In this document: positions 1 to 10,600 of the stretch, one piece after another
Layout: each line of letters starts with the position of its first letter
Numbering within the stretch: the first letter of the stretch is position 1
NCBI GenBank assembly: GCA_016208495.1
Contig: JACQXX010000017.1
Coordinates: 1 to 64,000 of the forward strand
From: Acidobacteriota bacterium
Lineage (GTDB): Bacteria; Acidobacteriota; Blastocatellia; Chloracidobacteriales; Chloracidobacteriaceae
Direction: 5' to 3'
DNA length: 64,000 nt
Notes under the pieces: model-generated
Databases searched by the model: none
What the model saw: only the letters and a program-made list of their open reading frames with translations
What the model was told of the DNA's origin: nothing
Program-made: the position numbers and the translations under genes

Positions 1-71
1 ATGAGTTGACTGATCCCACTCAAGATGAAGACTGGGGAACTGGCGGGTACCACTCAACGTGGAGTATCTGG

Positions 72-111
72 CCCTGAACCCTGAACCCTGAACCCTGAAC
101 CCTGAACCCTG
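72..111. repeat. CCCTGAA heptamer array
   Basis: Five to six tandem copies of the word CCCTGAA lie about 55 bp beyond the stop codon of the MoxR gene. The same word family (CCCTGAA/CCCCGAA) recurs at 1201-1378, 7557-7659, 12966-13068, 33357-33387 and 59503-59534. Nothing else is recognisable in the first 165 bases. Confidence 0.9.
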
Positions 112-165
112 GTGGTATGATATTTCCATCCGACTCCCTAACCACTAACCACCTCTTTATTCGGT

Positions 166-1200
166 TCAGGCTCGGCGAATTGAAACATCCGCCGGTAAAT
201 GTAAGCCGGTTTCATCAACCTTAGCCAGAAGCCGGTCAATCACCTGAAACACATCAACCTGATCGAACCGTGCTTTGTAATTTAAGATAAGGCGATGATT
301 GAGAACGGCTGAAACTACCTGACGAACATCTTCAAAACCAACCGTGGGCCGTCCATTGAGGAGTGCGACGGCACGGGCGGCTTCGGCAATCGCAATTGCG
401 GCACGCGGTGAGGCGCCATAGGCCACATAATTCTGGACTTCTTCGGGTGCTTCTTCGCCTTTGGGGTGTGTTGCCGCGACCAGTCGGGAAATATAACGCG
501 ACACCGGTCGCGGCAGAAAAATATGTTCCAGCACCGAAAAAATCTGTTTGAGTTCAAGTTCTGACAGGGCCCAGGTTGGAACCGGAGGCGAACCCCGACG
601 ACGGGTGGAGATGATGCGATCAATGGATTCGACATCCACCTGAGAAACCATCAGCTTGAACATAAACCGGTCAAGCTGGGCTTCAGGCAGTGGATAAGTT
701 CCTTCGAGTTCAATTGGGTTTTGTGAGGCGAGGACAAAAAACGGGTCTGGGAGCGCGCGGGTGTTGCCCAGCAGTGTGACCGCTTGTTCTTGCATGGCTT
801 CCAGGAGTGCTGATTGCGTTTTAGGCGAGGCGCGGTTGATTTCGTCAGCCAGTAGAATATTGGTAAAAATTGGGCCTTGATGAAACACCATATCCCGTGT
901 TCCATCCGCCGCATCCTGCAAAATATGCGATCCTAAAATATCACCTGGCATCAGGTCCGGCGTGAATTGCACCCGCTTGAAATTGAGATTGAGTAACTGG
1001 CCAAGCGCTTTGACCAGCGCGGTTTTTCCAACACCCGGAAGCCCTTCGAGCAAAATATGCCCCCGGCTGAAAATGCCGACCAGAACCAGGCGATGCAATT
1101 CGGTCCGGCCCAGCAAGATTTGATCGAGTTCGGAAAGAACTTTCTCCGCCAGTTTGACGGCTGGCGCCAATTCATCAGGTTGTAAGAGTGTAAAGGACAT
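166..1200 (-). CDS. MoxR family AAA+ ATPase
   Basis: 344 residues, normal for the MoxR family of AAA+ chaperone-like ATPases, which act on von Willebrand factor-domain or membrane partners. A Walker A motif GLPGVGKT lies at about residues 53-60 and a Walker B ILLADE at about 115-120, followed by the family-typical INRASPKTQSALLEAMQE. A sensor-like SQNPIELEGTYPLPEAQLDR follows near residue 160, and the C-terminal third is the lid domain. The gene follows the coiled-coil membrane gene at 1384-2841 on the same strand, and the pair is probably one transcript. The start codon sits directly against a GGTTCGG array, so the mRNA just upstream is made of CCCCGAA/CCCTGAA words with no Shine-Dalgarno sequence. 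The exact substrate is unknown; the family call is secure. Confidence 0.93.
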   Translation of the reverse strand: MSFTLLQPDELAPAVKLAEKVLSELDQILLGRTELHRLVLVGIFSRGHILLEGLPGVGKTALVKALGQLLNLNFKRVQFTPDLMPGDILGSHILQDAADGTRDMVFHQGPIFTNILLADEINRASPKTQSALLEAMQEQAVTLLGNTRALPDPFFVLASQNPIELEGTYPLPEAQLDRFMFKLMVSQVDVESIDRIISTRRRGSPPVPTWALSELELKQIFSVLEHIFLPRPVSRYISRLVAATHPKGEEAPEEVQNYVAYGASPRAAIAIAEAARAVALLNGRPTVGFEDVRQVVSAVLNHRLILNYKARFDQVDVFQVIDRLLAKVDETGLHLPADVSIRRA

Positions 1201-1378
1201 AGGTTCAGGGTTCGGGGTTCGGGGTTCAGGATGAAAACCAGGGTTCGGGGTTCGGGGTTCAGGGTTCAGGATAAAAACCAGGAGTCAGGGTTTAGAAGTT
1301 TCGTCCTTTTGGTCTTTTGTGTCCCTTGTGTCCTTTTTGTCCTTTCTAAACCCCGAACCCCGAACCCTGAACCCTCCT
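1201..1378. repeat. Inverted pair of heptamer arrays, GGTTCGG then CCGAACC
   Basis: A left block of GGTTCGG/GGTTCAG words at 1201-1270 and a right block of CCCCGAA/CCCTGAA words at about 1349-1375 are reverse complements of each other. They flank a core rich in TTTCGTCCTTTT-like nonamers. The transcript could fold into an imperfect hairpin. The element fills the space between the stop of the 1384-2841 gene and the MoxR start. The composite at 12966-13068 has the same order (array, CGTCCTTTT core, inverted array). Confidence 0.85.
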
Positions 1379-1383
1379 TGAGA

Positions 1384-2841
1384 CTACTCGTTTTTGCGCT
1401 CGAAATAGCGTTTGACCGCGCCTTTGTGGCGGGGAAGGATCTTTTGGGTGTTGGCTGAGGCATTGCCGGCATTTGAACCAGCCAGGGCGCCGCCGGTTTG
1501 TGGGCCAGCATTTTCGATTTTGGGTTCGCTGACGCTCAGACCAATCATCTGGCTGTCTTCCGGGTTGAGCGAATTGGACGGCAGCGTTTGTTCTTTAAAT
1601 TTCGCACCGTCTTCGTTGGTGCCTTCGGTCCAGGACATCGGGGCATCACCGCGTCCACGCGATGTTCCACCGCGTCCCCACTCCTTCATTGATTCCTTGA
1701 CCGATTTCCCTGAGCCGTTACCTTTCCCTTCGCCTTTATTTTTCTCCAAAAAGTCCTTTAACCCCTGACTGTTGCACTGGCCGGCTTTTTCACATTGGGA
1801 AAGGGTTTTCTGGTCAATCAGACCTGACTCTTTCAATTTTTTAAGCTGGTCAGCCAGACTTTGCTTGCTGTTTTTCAATGCTTTCGCGAGTTCTTTGAGT
1901 TCTTCCGGGGTAAGTTTGCCTGAGTCGAGGGCTTTTTTCAGGTTCTGGGAAAGTTGTTGGTTGAGCGCCTGTGATTCCGGGGCGTTTTCCCCAAGCGATT
2001 CCTTTGCCATTTCGGCCAGTTCTTCAGTGGCTTCAGCCAGCAGTTGATCATCCATCTGGCTGCCTTCCTTGGAGAGCGTTTCAGCCAGTGCTTCCTGCTG
2101 TGAAAGTCGCTCGGTTGCCTGAACATCTTTTTCGGCGGCTTCCTGGGCCGTCTTTTTCAGATTTTCATCCAGGTGGTCAATGGCTTCGAGGGTTTTCGCC
2201 GGGTCGTCACCTTTGGCTTCCTGCTGGATCTTGGAAAGTTGTTCTTCGAGAGCCTCGGCTTTGGGTTCGTCAATCAGCTTTTCTTCTTTCAAGGTTTCAA
2301 TTTGTTCATTGAGTTGAGAGACCTCTTTTCCAACGTCGAGCGACTGATTCATCCCCAGCACGGTTGAAGAAATCGGCACCAAAAAACTTGCGGCCAGAAA
2401 GACCAGTCCAATTCCACACATGGAAAGGACGCGCTGACCTTCCCAGGCAACCTGGGGCAAAGTCAGGCGGGGAACATACCCGTCCCAGCCTTCAAGTTTG
2501 GTTTCGTGCGAGGCCATCAGCAATCCGCCGCAGGCGCTTTCGCGGTCAAGCACTGCCCGGAGCTTTTCAATCGGAGGGATTTGCTTTCGGGCCGCCACTA
2601 CGGCGGCAATCAGTACGGGAATCACCCCAAGCAGCCCCCAGGCCAGCCAGGTGCGTGGCAGGTGTGACGCCGCCACCCGAATCGCCAGCACCAGAATCCC
2701 ATATCCAAAAGTCCAGATGGTCAAAAAGAGCAGGGCATATTTCAGGAAGAGAACTCGCGCAAGTTGATGCCCAAAACTGGTCAGTTCGTGCTCATAGACA
2801 GAAGGAAACAGCGAACGCTTTGGCAAAGGAGTGACAGGCAT
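1384..2841 (-). CDS. Membrane-anchored coiled-coil protein linked to MoxR
   Basis: 485 residues. The N-terminal third has two strong hydrophobic segments (about residues 30-55 and 63-85) and a third near 140-160. The middle, about residues 165-350, is highly charged and heptad-rich (Glu, Lys, Gln, Leu), typical of a long coiled coil. The C-terminus is Gly/Ser/Asn-rich and probably disordered. It resembles the large membrane proteins often found beside moxR in moxR-DUF58-type clusters, but I cannot name a family. It lies directly upstream of the MoxR ATPase on the same strand, which suggests it is a partner or substrate. The start follows a modest AAGAAAGG-type ribosome site. Confidence 0.75.
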   Translation of the reverse strand: MPVTPLPKRSLFPSVYEHELTSFGHQLARVLFLKYALLFLTIWTFGYGILVLAIRVAASHLPRTWLAWGLLGVIPVLIAAVVAARKQIPPIEKLRAVLDRESACGGLLMASHETKLEGWDGYVPRLTLPQVAWEGQRVLSMCGIGLVFLAASFLVPISSTVLGMNQSLDVGKEVSQLNEQIETLKEEKLIDEPKAEALEEQLSKIQQEAKGDDPAKTLEAIDHLDENLKKTAQEAAEKDVQATERLSQQEALAETLSKEGSQMDDQLLAEATEELAEMAKESLGENAPESQALNQQLSQNLKKALDSGKLTPEELKELAKALKNSKQSLADQLKKLKESGLIDQKTLSQCEKAGQCNSQGLKDFLEKNKGEGKGNGSGKSVKESMKEWGRGGTSRGRGDAPMSWTEGTNEDGAKFKEQTLPSNSLNPEDSQMIGLSVSEPKIENAGPQTGGALAGSNAGNASANTQKILPRHKGAVKRYFERKNE

Positions 2842-2867
2842 TACAGACGACCTTTCTTGAAGAACGT

Positions 2868-3013
2868 GGGCTGAAGACTCGCAAGCTCAAAAAACCAGGG
2901 CTGAGGGCTTGGGGCAGAAAGACTCGCAAGCTCGGGGCTGAAGAAAACGGGTTCAATACCCTGAGCCCGAAGTCTTCAGCCTGAAGTCTTCAGCCCGAAG
3001 TTTTCAGTCCCAG
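2868..3013. repeat. Inverted GGCTGAAGACT / AGTCTTCAGCC word arrays
   Basis: Repeated blocks reading GGGCTGAAGACTCGCAAGCT and GGGCTTGGGGC at 2868-2945 are followed by reverse-complement words (CCGAAGTCTTCAGCC) at 2967-3007. The word family recurs at 46845-46980 and 58197-58365. The element lies upstream of the 1384-2841 gene and could form a hairpin. Confidence 0.8.
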
Positions 3014-3582
3014 GCCCTCATGATTGGAATTGTTGCCGCATGCTGCGGTGAGCCGCAAAAAATAGCAACACTTTTCAACTCACAAAATTGACTGTTATGG
3101 GGTTAAGCTGCAGGTTGAACACTCGTTCGTTTTTCGGTAACACGGGTGTAAGAGTGTTGTAACCACTCTCCATAAGATACAGCTTCCGGTCTTGTTTCAC
3201 TTTCAATTGCCCTCTATTGACACATCAGAACTCATTTTGTTCCAGCTTTTCACTCAAGGAGTTGTTTTATCTCTAGGACAAATTTAACTGGCTACTTCAA
3301 TCAATCCAGGGATTTACAGTAACAGGTTGCACCGCTTGGGGCAGTATGTTAAAAGAGGCGGTTCGTCAAGGGATGTATTGAACCTCAAACTCTTTCCTAC
3401 ATCTCCACCTTCTATTTTCACCAACTTATTTCATTTCTTCAGGTTTCGAGAACCAACCCGACTTCGCTTCAAGGGGGCTGTACTCCTTCAGCACAGCACT
3501 CGCGAGGCCAATGTTCCCTTCATTGGCTTGACAGGGTGCTTGTGGTTCGGGGCTTGGACTTTCACGGTTTAACGGGGGAATT
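3014..3582. other. Intergenic region upstream of the secreted nuclease
   Basis: About 570 bases without a credible gene; the short open frames lack ribosome sites and family features. It must hold the promoters of the divergent genes at 2841 (minus) and 3583 (plus). I see no clear sigma70 -35/-10 pair that I would defend. A good ribosome site, GGGGGA, lies just before the ATG at 3583. Confidence 0.5.
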
Positions 3583-6500
3583 ATGCACGTTTTCAAATCG
3601 CCATATCGTCGGATATGGTCGCCAGTATTAATGTTTTTGGTATTGATGGGGCTGTATATATCGCCAAAGACCGTGTTTCAGCCCAGACTTGTAAAAGCAG
3701 CAACAACACCGGTTTTCATCAATGAAATTCACTATGACAACACTGGGACGGATGCTGGAGAAGCAATAGAAGTCGCCGGACCCGCCGGAACCGATCTGAC
3801 CGGATGGACCATTGTGCTGTACAACGGCTCAGGTGGAGTGACTTACGACACCGGGAGAAGCAATAGAAGTCGCCGGACCCGCCGGAACCGATCTGACCGG
3901 ATGGACCATTGTGCTGTACAACGGCTCAGGTGGAGTGACTTACGACACCGATGCTTTGACCGGAATGATTCCCAATCAGTCAAATGGCTTTGGAACGATT
4001 AGTTTATCTTATCCAACAAACGGGATTCAGAATGGACCACCTGATGGAATTGCATTGGTGAATCCATCAAGTGTGGTGGTGCAGTTCTTGAGTTATGAAG
4101 GATCTTTCACTGCAACCAACGGTCCAGCCAATGGCATGACCAGCGTGGATATTGGCGTGAGCGAAAATGGGTCAGAAGCAGTAGGGATGTCGCTTCAGTT
4201 AATGGGCACTGGGGTGTGCTACGAGAGCTTTACCTGGGTCAGCCCGGCGACAGCGACACCTGGCGCCGTAAACAACAGTCAGACATTCGGGTGCGGTGCA
4301 GTGAATGCGCCAATTGTGCCCACTTGCCCAACCACTGTTTCGGCTGATTTCGGGGTTGGCACGACGGCGATGGTAAGTGCCACCGACTCAGACAGTATTG
4401 TGAATGGTGCTTCGATTACAAGTACACCTGTTCCAGGAATTACACTGGGCAGCATTGTTGCTGCGGGTACAGATGGCGGCACCTTAACTGCCGTTTTGAC
4501 GGTTTCAGCCGCGACTGCCGCTGGAACTTACCCGGTAACCATCACTTACACCAACAATGAATCCCAAATGGCAACCTGTAATATCACGGTTACAGTTGTC
4601 CAGGTGATTCCAATCCACATGATTCAGGGTCCAGGGAATACATCACCGCTGACAGGTTCGGTGACGACTGAAGGCATTGTGACTGCGATCCGCTTTAACA
4701 ATGGCTTTTTCCTTCAGACCGAAGACGCTTTCATTGACGCAGATCCCGATACATCGCAAGGGATATTTGTCTTTACCAATACGGCCCCGCCGGGAACCGC
4801 TGCCGTTGGGAATAAAGTTCGGGTCACTGGAACGGTGACTGAATTTACCCCATCGGCTGACCCATTCCAGCTTTCGGTGACTCAGTTGACCAGCCCGATG
4901 GTGATGCAGCTTTCCACTGGAAACCCACTGCCAACCCCGATTGCCATTTCGTCAATCAATGGGGCGGGTCCAGTTGATCAACTGGAAAAATATGAAAGCA
5001 TGCGGGTTACATTCGCATCACTGAAAGTGTGTGCTCCAACCGCCGGGTTTTTGACTGAGTCAAATGCGACTTCGTCAACGGTGGGTTCAAGCAATACGGG
5101 CGTGTTTGCGGCTGTGATCAACGATGGGACACCACGTCCATTCCGTGAACCGGGGATCGAAGACCCAGAGCCAGCCCCACCTGGATTTACCATTCCGCCG
5201 CTTCCACGCTGGGACGGTAATCAGGAACGGATTCGGGTGGATAGTGAAGGTCAGATGGGCGCCTTGCCGCCAATCGAAGTCTGCACCGGTGCCATCGTTT
5301 CAAACCTGACCGGGCCGCTCTATTACGACTTCCGGGCATATACCCTGTTGCCTGATCCTGGTGCCCGCACCATTACCAACAATGATTGTGCGGCGATTCC
5401 AGTTCCAATTCCAGGTCCAAACGAATTGACGATTGGTTCGGCTAATCTGCAACGCTTCTTTAATGACGTGGCGGATGATGAATCTGGTGATCCGACAGGC
5501 GAAATTGATGAGCCTGTGCTGACCATGACTGCCTATCAAGGCCGGTTAAACAAACTGTCGTTGATGGTGCGCAATGTGATGAACTCGCCAGACATCATTG
5601 GCTTCCAGGAAGTCGAAAACATTGAGGTTCTGACCGACATTGCCAACAAGATCAACAGTGACCTTGACCAGCCTGGGTTGTACTCGGCGTTTCTTGAAGA
5701 AGGAAATGACGTTGGCGGCATTGACGTCGGGTTTTTGGTCAACAAATCCAAGATTGAAATTTTGAATGTGACCCAGGAAGGACTGGACGAAGTTCTGGTC
5801 AATCCTGATACCACAACGGATCCGTTAAATGACCGTCCATCACTGGTGCTGGAAGCTCGTGTAAAAGCGACCAACTATAAAATTACCGTGATCAACAATC
5901 ACCTGCGCTCCTTGAATGGAATCAACAGCACGGCAGCAGGTCCGAATGGCTGGCCAACAGGTGGTGAACGTGTCCGAGCCAAGCGCAAAGCCCAGGCTGA
6001 ATATACGGCCAATCTGGTTCAGGCGCGGATTGATGCCAATCCGGGTGAACGCATTATCCTGGTTGGCGATTTTAACGCCTTCCAGTTCAACGATGGATTT
6101 GTGGATTCAATTGGAACCATCAAGGGAACGCCGACGCCAGCCTCAATGGTGACCGCCAGCAGCCCGGATCTCGTGAACCCTGATTTGACCAACCTGATTG
6201 ATTTTGAAGATCCGGCGGAACGCTATTCCTTTGTCTTTGGCGGCCACGCTCAGACACTCGACCACGCGCTGGTAACGCCAAATCTCCTTGATGATTTTGT
6301 CCGCATCAACCATGGCCGGAACAATTCGGATTTCCCAGAAGGTCCAACCTTCCGAAACGATTTCAACCGGTCAGAACGGCTGTCAGACCACGATCCGCTC
6401 GTGGTGGCCTTTGACGCTTCAAGCGTTCAAAACGCGCTGCTGTATGTGGCCGATACCTCTAACAACCGCATCCAGAAATTTGATGGAACGACCTGGTCGG

Positions 6501-7303
6501 TGGTTGGAACCGGAGGCACCGGTTCCCTCATTGGTCAGTTCCGCCTGCCCGAGGCCGTTGCCGCCAGTCCAGACGGCCAGGCGCTCTATGTGGCCGATAC
6601 TGGAAACAACCGGATTCAATATTCGCTGGATGGTGGTGTGACCTGGATGCTTTTTGCCGGGTTCGGTACTTCGTTGAATCAGGTGAAAGGTCCACAAGGT
6701 CTGGTTTTAGACACACTGGGGAACCTGTATGTGTCGGATACTCTGAACAACCGCATTTTGCGCTTTAACGGTGGTGTTCCAGGAACAGGTGTTCCGTTAA
6801 CCGCGACCAATTTTGTCAGCAGCCCCCGTGGCCTGGCGATTGACAAAGATTTCAACCTCTTTGTCACTGATCACAACAACAGCCGGATTCTCAAGCTCAC
6901 CGGTGCCGATGCGACTCCGACCGTTTCGACTTTGGCTTCGGTTGGGTCAGGGTTGAGTCAGGTTCGCAATCCGGAAGGTGTGGCGCTGGACGATGCCGGA
7001 AACGTGTTTGTGGCCGATAAGGGCAACAACCGGATCCTGCAATTTGTCGGCGGCGTTCCAGGACCAGCCCTGGTCATGGCCTCAATTGGCTCTTCCCTGG
7101 GTCAGGTTCGAGCACCGGAAGGTGTGACGATTGCCGGGTTCAATGGTGGGCCACTCAATGGCATCGCCCTGGTTGTCAGCGACACTGCCAACAACCGCAT
7201 CGTGGCAACCGTGGATGGTGTCACCTGGGCGAAGGTTGGCGACCCATTTGGCGGCGTTGGAACCCAGATTGGGCTCTTCCGGTCACCAAGCAAGATTAAG
7301 TAA
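3583..7303 (+). pseudogene. ExeM/NucH-like secreted nuclease with NHL repeats, frameshifted by duplication
   Basis: Reading starts at 3583 with a signal peptide (hydrophobic run near residues 12-25). It enters a lamin-tail-like domain (FINEIHYDNTGTDAGEAIEV) and is then thrown out of frame by a perfect 97-bp tandem duplication at 3757-3950, stopping at 4002. The correct frame resumes after 3950 and runs to 7303. Removing one copy gives one 1207-residue protein. Downstream are an Ig-like segment (about 4320-4600), an OB-like domain (about 4667-4880), an endonuclease/exonuclease/phosphatase domain (about 5419-6417, with FQEVEN, GDFNAF and SDHDPLVV motifs), and NHL propeller repeats (about 6427-7300, with repeated VADTxNNRI). 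The family digests extracellular DNA. The rest of the gene is intact, so the lesion is recent, phase-variable or an assembly error. Confidence 0.85.
3757..3950 (+). repeat. Perfect 97-bp tandem duplication inside the nuclease gene
   Basis: Bases 3757-3853 are repeated exactly at 3854-3950. Both copies begin GGAGAAGCAATAG and end TTACGACACCG. Because 97 is not a multiple of three, the duplication shifts the frame. The absence of any mismatch between copies implies a very recent event or an assembly artefact. Confidence 0.95.
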
Positions 7304-7556
7304 TATCAGTTTGTAGTCAGTAGTTAGTAGTCAGTAGTTCACTAACTCGATTTGATTGAATTATTTGACTATTTTCTAATCTGAAGGCTCCATTGCAAAT
7401 TGGTATGATTTTCCGATTAGCCCCCAGGCAAAAGCAGGTGGTTGAGCTTCGGCTCACCACCTGTTTTCTTTTTGGGAGGGACTACAGTTTTGGATGAGAA
7501 AAAAGGACGAAAAGGACAAAAGGGATGGAAAGGACGAAAACAGAGCAAACCTTCGA

Positions 7557-7659
7557 AAACCCCGAACCCCGAACCCCGAACCCCGAACCCCGAACCCCGA
7601 ACCCCGAACCCCGAACCCCGAACCCCGAACCCCGAACCCCGAACCCCGAACCCTGAACC
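7557..7659. repeat. CCCCGAA heptamer array
   Basis: About fourteen tandem CCCCGAA words, with the last ones changing to CCCTGAA, end immediately before the stop codon of the minus-strand CHAT gene at 7660. Upstream at 7494-7545 is the purine-rich GGACGAAAA core seen beside other arrays of this family. The array is open in several frames on both strands, so it creates spurious Arg-Thr-Pro-Asn-Pro-Glu-Pro frames that are not genes. Confidence 0.93.
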
Positions 7660-10600
7660 CTAATTTTTCCGTTGCCCGGCTAAATTTGCCCATTCGCCTG
7701 ATTGGATGAACGAGGCCCAGTAGTAAGGGTGTCTTCGTTTCGGGTCAGTCAGCATTTTGAGTTGTACATTGCGCAGGGCATCGCTCCGACCTTCGCCAGC
7801 CTTGAGCCGGGTGTAATATTCGATCATCAACTCCCGCGTACCACGATCCGAAACCGACCACAGACTCATCAATTGGGCTTCACTTCCAGCCAACACCAGC
7901 GCCCGCCGCAGGCCATAGACGCCGTCACCGGTTTTGGTTTCTCCGACGGCGGTTTCACAGGCTGACAAAACGACCAGTTTGGTACCCCACAAATCAAGCT
8001 GGGCGGCTTCAAGTGCCGTCATGGTGCCATCGCCTTCAGTATTTCCTCCCCGGTTGGCACCGGCAAAAAACAGCCATGACCGCAGGAGCGGGTTTTCAAC
8101 TTTGAGTTTTTCCGCATCAAGGGGAGCCTTAGCCGTGGCTTTTCGGGGCAAGGCTTGTGGCTTGTTGTCTAAAAAACGCCCGTGGGTGGCGATATGGAGA
8201 ATCTCGGGTCGTTGCACATTTTTGAGAGCTTGTTTCGTGGCGTCATCCTGCATTTTGAGATCAGCGTCAGGGAAGAGATTTTTTAAGGACATCGCCTCCA
8301 TTTTGGTTCCAAAGAGCCGGGAGAGTGGGGCGTATTGCTTGCCCACCAGAATCGGACCCAACCCATCTGAATAATCCGGGTCAGCCATAATGAGTGGCGG
8401 TCTCCAGCTTTCAATTTTCACCGTCAGCCGCAACAAATCTCGTCCGCTGGTCAAGTAGGTGAGCCGATAACTTTCAAGCAGGTACGTTCCTTTATCATCC
8501 ACCAGGGCCGCAAACGGGATGAGACTCAATGCCCCATCCGGCGAAATGAGCAAATGGGTGGCTGCCCCGACCAGTGTTCGGACAGGCTGCATGACCAACC
8601 GGTCAAGCGCGTGGGCGACAGGCTTTATGTCGCCTCCAATTTTGGTTTTTGGTTGGCTCAGCGTCTGGCGGAACCGGGTCACAAGCTGGTCAATTGGTTT
8701 GGTTTCCCCCAAATCGGCAACATTGATGGTTCCCTGATGATTGAGGGCATAGGCCACATACCGTGGAGTTCCAAACTGTTCGGTCTTGGGGTCATAGGGC
8801 TGATACACAGCATATTCAACCAGGACCGCCTCCGGTGGGATCAACTTTTGGACTTCTTCCACGGTGATGGAGACCGTCTGCACTTGAAATTCCTTGCTTC
8901 GTTGCCCGATTTCGTTTTCCAGTGCTTCTTTTTGTTCTTCCATCGAGCGCAAGAAAGCCAGATGTTCGTCTGGTTTTTTCTTTTCAGGACCACGGAGCGT
9001 CAGAACCGAAATTTGCCCAACCAGGCCGGCGTAGTCATCCAGCAATTTCTGGGTCTGTGGATCTTGCTGGCGGCGCAAGGTTTCAATTTGGGATGTCAGT
9101 GCGTCTAGTGCCCGTCCTTTGCGCCGCAACACGACAGTCAATGCAGCCTTGAGGGCATCTGAGTTCTGTGGTGCCGACTGCACATTGAGTGAAAGCGTGA
9201 TATCGGTATTTTTTGCCGTCTGTTTGAGATAGAGCAACTTTTGGCGCTCGGATCCTGAAACGAGATTTCGGGCCAGATCGCGTTCGCTCACTTCATTGGC
9301 GCGTGATTGATACAGCACCGCCTGATTGACATCGTTTTTGATCAGAAACACACCGGCCAGGCTGGTGAAGCTTTGGGCCACATCACGGTGGTCCGATCCC
9401 AATGCCTTTTCCCGAATCATCGCCGATTTCACAAAGAGCGACTCCGCCTGGGCAAAATCGCCCTTTTTTTTGTGGAGAATCGCGAGGTTATTGAGGGTGT
9501 AGGCCACGGACCGGTGGTCGGCCCCCAATACCTTTTCATAGATTGCCAGCGCTCTGACAAACAAAGGTTCGGCCTGGGTATAGTCACCTTTGGACGTATA
9601 GACCATTCCCACATTATTCAGACTGTAAGCAACTTCCGGGTGATCGGCGCCCAGTGCCTTCTCGGAAATGGCCAGTGATCGCTCGTATAGCGGCGCCGCG
9701 CGGGCATACTCCTCTTTTTCATTGTACAGTAATGCCAGGCAGTTGAGCGTATGGGCGACATTGGGGTGATCTGCCCCCAATGTTTTCTCAAAAATTGCCA
9801 GTGCTCTCCCATAGAGCGGCTCGGCTCGCGTGTAATCACCTTTGAAATAACAGATCAACGCCAAATTGTTGAGACTATAGGCAACATAGGGGTGTTCTGG
9901 TCCTAAAGCTTTCTCAAAAATAGCAAGCGACCTCACCAACAGTGGTTCTGCCCGGGCATAGTCACCTTTGGCGCGATACAACTCAGCCAGATTGTGCAGG
10001 TTTTGAGCCACAATTGGATGGTTGGCGCCAAAGGCACTCTCAAAAATCGTCAAGGCGCGGACCGATAACGCCTCAGCCCGGACGTAATCGCCTTTATCCA
10101 GGTAGATTGTGGCCAGATTATTCAGACTGGTGGCGACATCGGGGTGAGTGGCACCGAGGGCTTTCTCATAAATTGCGACTGCTTTGACCAGCAACGGTTC
10201 AGCCCGACCATAATCCCCTTTGTCTTTATAAAGCGTCGCCAGATTATTGAGGCTGTGTGCCACATCCAGATGGTCAGGGCCTAATACAGTTTCTCTCATG
10301 GTGAGGGCTTTGATAAACAACGGCTCCGCCTGAGCCAGGTCGCCTTTGAGTTGATAGAGTACGCCTAGATTGCTGAGACTGATGGCAACTTCCGGATGCT
10401 CGGCTCCAAAAGTGGCGATATCAGGGGGAGTAGTGCCCATGGCTTTTTCATAAATTGCGACTGCTTTGACCAGCAACGGTTCAGCCCGACCATAGTCCCC
10501 TTTGTCTTTATAAAGCTTCGCCAGATTATTGAGGCTTTGTGCCACATCCAGATGGTCAGGGCCTAATACAGTTTCTCTCATAGCGAGGGCTTTGACCAAC

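Noticed and set aside
7557-7659. Telomere-like repeat, possible linear replicon end
   Set aside because: The word resembles telomeric repeats, but copies are internal, short and between normal bacterial genes; inverted pairs recur across the window.
7442-7693. Long open frames on both strands through the CCCCGAA array
   Set aside because: They are Arg-Thr-Pro-Asn-Pro-Glu-Pro style read-through of a stop-free repeat, with no ribosome site.
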